Source of the DNA: JAJFJD01 sp965228425
Lineage (GTDB): Bacteria > Pseudomonadota > Alphaproteobacteria > UBA8366
Assembly: GCA_965228425.1 (NCBI GenBank)
Contig: OZ245815.1
Coordinates: forward strand, 3,720,001 to 3,784,000
Length of the DNA: 64,000 bases
Direction of reading: 5' to 3'
In this document: piece by piece, positions 59,402-64,000 of the stretch
Numbering within the stretch: the stretch's first letter is position 1
Layout: every line of letters begins with the position of its first letter
Notes under the pieces: generated by a model
Database searches by the model: none
The model's input: only the letters and a program-made list of their open reading frames with translations
What the model was told of the DNA's origin: nothing
Made by a program: the position numbers and the translations under genes

Positions 59402-60535
59402 ATGCCCTTTTATTCGAGACTGAAATATCGCTTTCGGGACAGAAGCGAACGCGCGCGGGTCATCGGCAATCTGCAGAAGTTGCGGCGCCAGCTCGACCGG
59501 GACGTGCCGGCCAAGGACGCGGATGGCAACCTGCTGCTCGCCTCGTGGAATATCCGCGATTTCGGAAAGCGCGGAACCCGGCGCGGCTTCGGTAAGCGGG
59601 AACCCGAATCCTTTTTCTATATCGCCGAGATCCTATCGCGGTTCGACTTGGTCGCGGTCCAAGAGGTCAATGAACTGCCCGAATGGGACGAGGTAATGCG
59701 GATCCTCGGACCGGACTGGGACTACATCGCCACCGACGAAACCGATAAGGCGCTCGGCGGCAACGGCGAGCGGCTGACCTACTGCTTCGACAAACGGAAG
59801 GTCCGGTTCAAGAACATCGCCGGCGAGATCGTGCTGCCCGCCAAGATGCTGATCAGCAACGCGTTGGTGGAAACCGATGAGGGAAAAAAGCTCTATACCG
59901 GCAAACAGTTCCGACGAACGCCCTTCGTCACCAGCTTCCAGTCCGGCTGGTTCAAGTTCGATATCTGCACGGTGCATCTCTACTATGGGGCCGAATCCGG
60001 GGCAAAACTCCGGGAACGTATCGAGGAGATCGGCACCGTCGCGAAATACTTCGGCAAACGCGCAGATCAGGACTTGACCGACAACAAGGCCCTGATCCTG
60101 CTCGGCGACTTCAACATCGTCCACCCCGAGCATAAGACGATGAAGGCGCTGATCGATGCGGGCTTCAAAGTGCCAAAGACGCTCGCCGAGCCGACGAACT
60201 TCGTCCAGACCAAGTATTACGATCAGATCGCCTTCAAGACGAAGCCGACCGTGCTGGACTATATCGAGCGGTCCACCGGCAACCCGGCCGACCGCAACGC
60301 CGGCGTCCTGGATATCTTCAAGAACCTCTACAGGCCGCTGCAATGGGAGGATTACAAGGCGCAGATGCGGAAATCGCCCATCGGCAAGAAGAAGCGGACC
60401 AACGCCGACCTGCAGAAATACTACAAGCAGTGGCTGACCTATCAGCTCTCCGACCACCGGCCGCTCTGGGTGCGCATCAACACGAACGACAGCGCGGCCT
60501 ACCTGGACCGGTTGAAAAAGGAAGCGTTGGAATAG
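59402..60535 (+). CDS. Endonuclease/exonuclease/phosphatase (EEP) family protein
   Basis: A 377-residue EEP-fold protein. It has ASWNIRDFG (about 47-55, metal Asn), QEVNELP (metal Glu), LLGDFNI (catalytic Asp/Asn) and SDHRPLW (catalytic His) in order. The family covers nucleases, phosphodiesterases and inositol/sphingolipid phosphatases; there is no signal peptide, so a cytoplasmic nuclease or phosphatase is likely. GAGGCGTCC precedes the ATG. The 3' end is convergent with the alpha/beta hydrolase gene, 13 bp apart; an 8-bp GC stem spans that hydrolase's stop codon. Confidence 0.9.
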   Translation: MPFYSRLKYRFRDRSERARVIGNLQKLRRQLDRDVPAKDADGNLLLASWNIRDFGKRGTRRGFGKREPESFFYIAEILSRFDLVAVQEVNELPEWDEVMRILGPDWDYIATDETDKALGGNGERLTYCFDKRKVRFKNIAGEIVLPAKMLISNALVETDEGKKLYTGKQFRRTPFVTSFQSGWFKFDICTVHLYYGAESGAKLRERIEEIGTVAKYFGKRADQDLTDNKALILLGDFNIVHPEHKTMKALIDAGFKVPKTLAEPTNFVQTKYYDQIAFKTKPTVLDYIERSTGNPADRNAGVLDIFKNLYRPLQWEDYKAQMRKSPIGKKKRTNADLQKYYKQWLTYQLSDHRPLWVRINTNDSAAYLDRLKKEALE

Positions 60536-60548
60536 AAAACGACCGGGT

Positions 60549-61424
60549 CTAGCGCGGCGGCACGACCCGGTTGAGGAATTCGATGGCCGCTCCGGCGAAA
60601 TTGTCGTTGCGGTCGCCGGCGACCATGTGGGCCGCGTTGCCCACCTCGACATATTCCGCCTGCGGGCATTGCTTGAGGAAGCTTTCCGCCCCCTCCTTGC
60701 TCAGCACGTTGGACAATCCGCCGCGCACCAACAGGATCGGTAGGGTCAGATTGTCGGCCGCTCGGCCCAATCGGCCGCGATAATCGTCTTCCTTGCGCCA
60801 GGCCTTTCGGCGCGCCGGGTCCCAATGCCAGTGATATTTGCCGTCCGCGCCGAGCCGAACATTCTTGGCGAGCCCGTCGAGCGTGCGCGGCCGCTTGCGG
60901 TGCGGCTGATAGTTGGCGATGGCCTCGGCCACCTCCTCCAGGCTGTCGAAGCCTTCCGGCTTCTGGTTCATGAAGGCTTGGATTTCCTCGCGTCCCTTCT
61001 CCTCGATCTGGGGCGCGATATCGACCAGGACCAAGGCCTGCCCGTCCACCTTGCCCTCGCCCAGCGCCACCAGGCTGGTGCCGCCGCCCATGGAGGCGCC
61101 GACCAGGATCGGCCGGCTGCCGCCCATCGCTTCGATAACGCAACACAGGTCGTCGACCATGAAATCGGCGCCGTACTGGCCTTCGGGCGCCCAATCGGAA
61201 TCGCCGTGCCCGCGCGCGTCAAAGGCGACGGTGTGATAACCCGCCTTGCCAAGCGTTTCGCCGGCACCCTTCCAGGCATGGCGCGTCTGCCCACCGCCGT
61301 GCTGCAGGATTACCAACGGCCCGTCCGGATCGCCCCAACTATCGCCCGCCAGCGTGACCCCACCGGCCCCCGGCCATGTATGCATCGGAACCGGTGTCCC
61401 CGGCAGCCGCTCACCCGCACTCAT
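60549..61424 (-). CDS. Alpha/beta-fold hydrolase
   Basis: A 291-residue alpha/beta hydrolase. QHGGGQTRHAW (about 41-51) is the oxyanion-hole loop, Ser111 sits in VGASMGGG, the acid may be in the RGGLSNV segment's neighbourhood and the base is His in NAAHMVAG. Length and motifs fit peroxidase-like, epoxide hydrolase-like or esterase groups. AAAGGCGAGAACGT before the ATG at 61424 supports this start over an upstream one. Function is not deducible. Confidence 0.87.
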   Translation of the reverse strand: MSAGERLPGTPVPMHTWPGAGGVTLAGDSWGDPDGPLVILQHGGGQTRHAWKGAGETLGKAGYHTVAFDARGHGDSDWAPEGQYGADFMVDDLCCVIEAMGGSRPILVGASMGGGTSLVALGEGKVDGQALVLVDIAPQIEEKGREEIQAFMNQKPEGFDSLEEVAEAIANYQPHRKRPRTLDGLAKNVRLGADGKYHWHWDPARRKAWRKEDDYRGRLGRAADNLTLPILLVRGGLSNVLSKEGAESFLKQCPQAEYVEVGNAAHMVAGDRNDNFAGAAIEFLNRVVPPR

Positions 61425-61579
61425 ACGTTCTCGCCTTTCATCGCAAATGCGGCCCCGGACCCGGGACCGCACGGTCTATCGCGCGCCAGTTTAGTGCGGA
61501 TGGGGGTGCGATGGGAAATTGATGGAATTGTGCAGCCGGTGTCCAACCGTTGGAAATGGATCGAACGCGGCTCACGAAT

Positions 61580-62716
61580 CTAGCGCATTTTCACGCTCGT
61601 CCGGGCTGTGACCTTTTTATTGCCGTCCGGCGTCCGGCGCTGCAGAGTAACAGTCCCTTTATAAACCCCCGACGGAAGCGATCCGGGTTTGATTCGTCTA
61701 CCCATATAATAGAATTGGCGGGCCTTTCGATCACGAAGCTCCACGGTCTTGTAGATAATGGTTCGCCCATTCGGCCCGTATAATTCAAACGACAGACTGT
61801 CGTATTTCTCGACATAAAACATGTCGACCCAAAGATAGAGCTGCGATGATCGCGGTATGGAGTTTACTCGCTTGCGTCCGCCATTCCGGGCAAAGCGCGC
61901 GGAGGGTTTGTGAGCCTCGATGCCCATATTGTAGAGCATCGCCAAACGATACGGCATCATGCGCTGCACGGAATCCTTCCACAGCGGTTTGGCTGCAACG
62001 CTGCATTGGGGTGGCGAAGACCCCTCGGGCTTCGGTCGTCCGGTAAACGGATCGATCGCCCTGCCCTCACGTCGCAATCCAAAACGCAAATGCGGGAGAA
62101 ATGTCTTCCCACTCATACCGACATATCCAAGTGGATCGCCGGCCCTAACCACCTGTCCCTCTCTGACCAGCAATTTTCTGCGCTTCAGATGGCAATAGTG
62201 ACTGACCCAGCCATCGCCGTGATCAATTTCAATACCGTTGCCGCATTCGCGACCTTCGATTTCGATCGGATCGACTTTTCGATAGTCGGAATCGCGCATG
62301 CCAGTTTGGACTGCCGTCACCACACCGGAAGCAGCGGCGCGAACCTGAACACCCGCCCGCATTCTTGCAATGTCTCGTATTGCAAAAAGCGTGTCTTCAC
62401 TCCCATCGGCGGTTCTGTTTCCACACAAGTAGTCTTTGGCGCCGGGCCCAGGATCCACGTCCATATAGCCGACCGCCCAGCACGTCTCGCCCGGCACGCA
62501 ATCGATTGGTAATTCGAGTTCAAAAGACTCATCACCGTCACAGGCCGACAATATCAGCGCAAAGAGAGCTAAAAACGGAGCCAACCCAATTCGGCGGAAT
62601 GCCGAGGGATATTTCGACAGTGTGTTGCACGGGGGCCAATGAAACGACACTTTGGAGTTGCTCGATTTATCGGACACAGCACCGCTCGCGAAAAGACGGG
62701 AACCAGAACAATTCAT
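61580..62716 (-). CDS. M23-like lipoprotein with degenerate metal site
   Basis: A LytM/M23-fold protein behind a lipoprotein signal (FLALFALILSAC; Cys59 from this start). The fold is clear: GVVTAV, NGIEIDHGDGWVSHYCHL (about 160-177) and GYVGMSGKTFLPHL. The zinc residues, however, are altered. Homologues read DGHxGTD; here it is DGSEDTL (104-110), so His and Asp become Ser106 and Leu110. The late HxH (PHLHF in active enzymes) is PHLRF, so a ligand is Arg211. It is therefore probably inactive and could act as an activator of amidases, as EnvC and NlpD do. The start is uncertain: GTG at 62650 fits the signal better. Confidence 0.82.
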   Translation of the reverse strand: MNCSGSRLFASGAVSDKSSNSKVSFHWPPCNTLSKYPSAFRRIGLAPFLALFALILSACDGDESFELELPIDCVPGETCWAVGYMDVDPGPGAKDYLCGNRTADGSEDTLFAIRDIARMRAGVQVRAAASGVVTAVQTGMRDSDYRKVDPIEIEGRECGNGIEIDHGDGWVSHYCHLKRRKLLVREGQVVRAGDPLGYVGMSGKTFLPHLRFGLRREGRAIDPFTGRPKPEGSSPPQCSVAAKPLWKDSVQRMMPYRLAMLYNMGIEAHKPSARFARNGGRKRVNSIPRSSQLYLWVDMFYVEKYDSLSFELYGPNGRTIIYKTVELRDRKARQFYYMGRRIKPGSLPSGVYKGTVTLQRRTPDGNKKVTARTSVKMR

Positions 62717-62888
62717 CGCAGCCCGGGTGGGCCCGATCCAACGGTGGCATTCGGTCCGCACTGCATGGCTATACGAGCCTAAGTAGAACCGCGAAGCTTA
62801 AGTTTCGGTAAATTCTCAGAAACGCCGTACGTCCCACCCCCATTCATGCTAGGGTCCGCGCCCGTCTTCGTTGTCATAAATCCGTCAC

Positions 62889-64000
62889 ATGACCCACCGC
62901 ACCATCTTCTCGGTCTTCGTCGCGCGCGTGTTCCTGTTCATGCCGTTCATGACGGTCGCCGGATGCCTGCCGGTGCTGATCGAGGAGTGGGAACTCGGCG
63001 CGGCGCAGGCGAGCATCATCGCGTCGGGCTTCTTCTTCAGCTACGCGGTGTCGCTGCTCGGCTTCTCATGGCTCGGCGACTATATCGGCGCGAAACGGTC
63101 GGTCATCCTGTCGGCCTGGACGACGGCGGCGGCCTGCGCGTCCTTCGCTGTGTTCGCCAACGACTACGTCACGAGCGTAATCTTCTACAGCCTGGTCGGA
63201 CTGTTCCAAGGCGGGGTTTATACGCCGCTGATCGTGCTGTTCCGCGAGAACACGCCGCGCGAGCGCCTCGGCACCGCGATCGGCTGGCTGATCGCCTCGA
63301 CCTCGGTCGGCTATGCCGCCTCGATCGGCGCGACGGGGCTGGCCATCGGCCTGTCCGGCTGGAAGATGGCTTTCATGGTGACGGGGTTTCTGCCCGTGCT
63401 CGGCTCTATCCTGTTGCTGCTGGCGATCCGGCCCCTGTCCAACCTGGTTCATCCGCCCGTGCCGGGCGGCGGCTTCCTGCGGGAAATCCGGCAGAATCGG
63501 CGCGCCCGGCTCGTGCTCGCGGGGTATACCGCGCATAACTGGGAACTGATCGGCATGTGGACCTGGGCGCCGGCCCTGGTCGCCGCGAGTTTCGTCCTGA
63601 GCGGCGAGACCACCGCGGTCGCGACGCAGTGGAGCGCGTCATTCATCACCGTGTTGCATCTCGGCGGGGCCTTTGCGTCCTACATCATGGGCCGGCTGTC
63701 CGACCGGCTCGGCCGGCGGACGGTACTGATCTGGGTCGCCGCCGTCGCCGCCACTTTCTCCTTCGGCGTCGGCTGGTTCGTCGCCTTCACGCCCTACCTG
63801 ATCGCCATGTTGGTGATCTTCTATTCCTTCTTCGCCATCGGCGATTCACCGGTGCTGTCGACCGCCGTCGCCGAGTGGACCGCGCCGTCCTGTCTCGGCG
63901 CCATGCTGGCGACACGGTCGCTGATCGGCTTCGTCTCGGCGGGGATCGCGCCAATCGTCGTCGGTTGGGTGATCGACGCCCTGCGCGCCGGCAACGCGGG
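62889..64000 (+). CDS. MFS transporter, N-terminal part (cut by window edge)
   Basis: The frame is open from the ATG at 62889 to the end of the window (370 codons) with no stop, so the C-terminus is missing. It has about ten membrane helices so far. The MFS motif GRLSDRLGRRT between helices 8 and 9 and the pattern SWLGDYIGAKRS between helices 2 and 3 are clear major-facilitator markers. It transports an unknown compound across the inner membrane with a proton gradient. A different frame at 62846-63538 is a shadow. Confidence 0.92.
   Translation, partial: MTHRTIFSVFVARVFLFMPFMTVAGCLPVLIEEWELGAAQASIIASGFFFSYAVSLLGFSWLGDYIGAKRSVILSAWTTAAACASFAVFANDYVTSVIFYSLVGLFQGGVYTPLIVLFRENTPRERLGTAIGWLIASTSVGYAASIGATGLAIGLSGWKMAFMVTGFLPVLGSILLLLAIRPLSNLVHPPVPGGGFLREIRQNRRARLVLAGYTAHNWELIGMWTWAPALVAASFVLSGETTAVATQWSASFITVLHLGGAFASYIMGRLSDRLGRRTVLIWVAAVAATFSFGVGWFVAFTPYLIAMLVIFYSFFAIGDSPVLSTAVAEWTAPSCLGAMLATRSLIGFVSAGIAPIVVGWVIDALRAGNA

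Noticed and set aside
60542..60571. 8-bp GC stem (ACCGGGTC/GACCCGGT) between convergent genes
   Set aside because: It has no T-tract on either side and overlaps the hydrolase stop codon, so a terminator call is not supported.
1..64000. CRISPR arrays, tRNA, rRNA, insertion sequences and prophage genes
   Set aside because: No regularly spaced repeats apart from the four short palindromes before marR, no tRNA-like arm sequences in the intergenic regions, no transposase or phage gene products.

Overview
The window is 64 kb of a GC-rich genome of alphaproteobacterial character, most like the Rhodospirillales or a related free-living, probably marine or soil, heterotroph. This rests on the gene repertoire (TRAP and spermidine-type transporters, several CaiB/BaiF CoA-transferases, TauD-type dioxygenases, an xanthine-dehydrogenase-type molybdoenzyme), on one CtrA-like motif and on a GCGAAAGC-type palindromic repeat. 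It is an inference, because there is no rRNA, tRNA or other marker gene. Nothing points to phage, plasmid, CRISPR or insertion sequences; the region looks like ordinary chromosome.

Layout. 0-4 kb: start of a probable DUF5930/M23 envelope protein, an APC permease, a rhodanese protein, and a MarR regulator with an overlapping EmrA/HlyD-type adaptor behind a striking array of four phased palindromes. 4-15.7 kb: a catabolic region with two CoA-transferases, two crotonases, GST, alpha/beta hydrolases, dienelactone hydrolase, a tandem pair of TauD/TfdA dioxygenases with a structured leader, and a third dioxygenase. 15.8-24.4 kb: a lipoprotein, a SnoaL-like protein, an HCCA-isomerase-like protein, a third CoA-transferase, and a six-gene minus-strand operon (methyltransferase, nitronate monooxygenase, SIS isomerase, bicupin, cupin, Fpg/Nei glycosylase). 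24.7-29.7 kb: a CHASE histidine kinase whose partner response regulator carries an in-frame stop, a DUF6505 protein, moaA and a GmhA-like isomerase. 29.7-36.2 kb: polysaccharide deacetylase, then a radical SAM/SPASM enzyme overlapping a Tat-exported WD40 protein with a dense cysteine module, facing a helical-repeat protein. 36.2-40.1 kb: a three-subunit molybdenum hydroxylase plus a MoaD-like protein. 40.3-48.1 kb: otsB, glyoxalase, UbiD-type decarboxylase, TIM-barrel epimerase, sulfatase, a membrane/2Fe-2S/adenylate-cyclase fusion and a CMD/AhpD-like protein. 48.5-53.3 kb: a TRAP transporter with a metallo-hydrolase and a hydratase. 53.3-59 kb: a spermidine/putrescine-type ABC transporter with a hydantoin-racemase-like protein and an acetyltransferase. 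59.4-64 kb: an EEP-family nuclease/phosphatase, an alpha/beta hydrolase, a degenerate M23 lipoprotein and the start of an MFS transporter.

Working together. CoA-transferases, crotonases, hydrolases and dioxygenases suggest broad use of organic acids and sulfonate- or aromatic-type substrates imported by the two solute-binding-protein transporters. MoaA, the DUF6505 protein and the MoaD-like protein probably serve molybdenum enzymes such as the local hydroxylase.

The strongest candidate for an undescribed system is the radical SAM/WD40 pair at 30.9-34.3 kb. The maturase-type enzyme overlaps a Tat-signal beta-propeller whose C-terminal part has nine cysteines in about 52 residues, arranged as repeated CxCN motifs, which looks like a protein substrate for peptide modification. 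Other notable points are the 15-bp-phased operator array, the nonsense-interrupted response regulator, the M23 protein that has lost its apparent zinc ligands, and the redox-type adenylate cyclase fusion.
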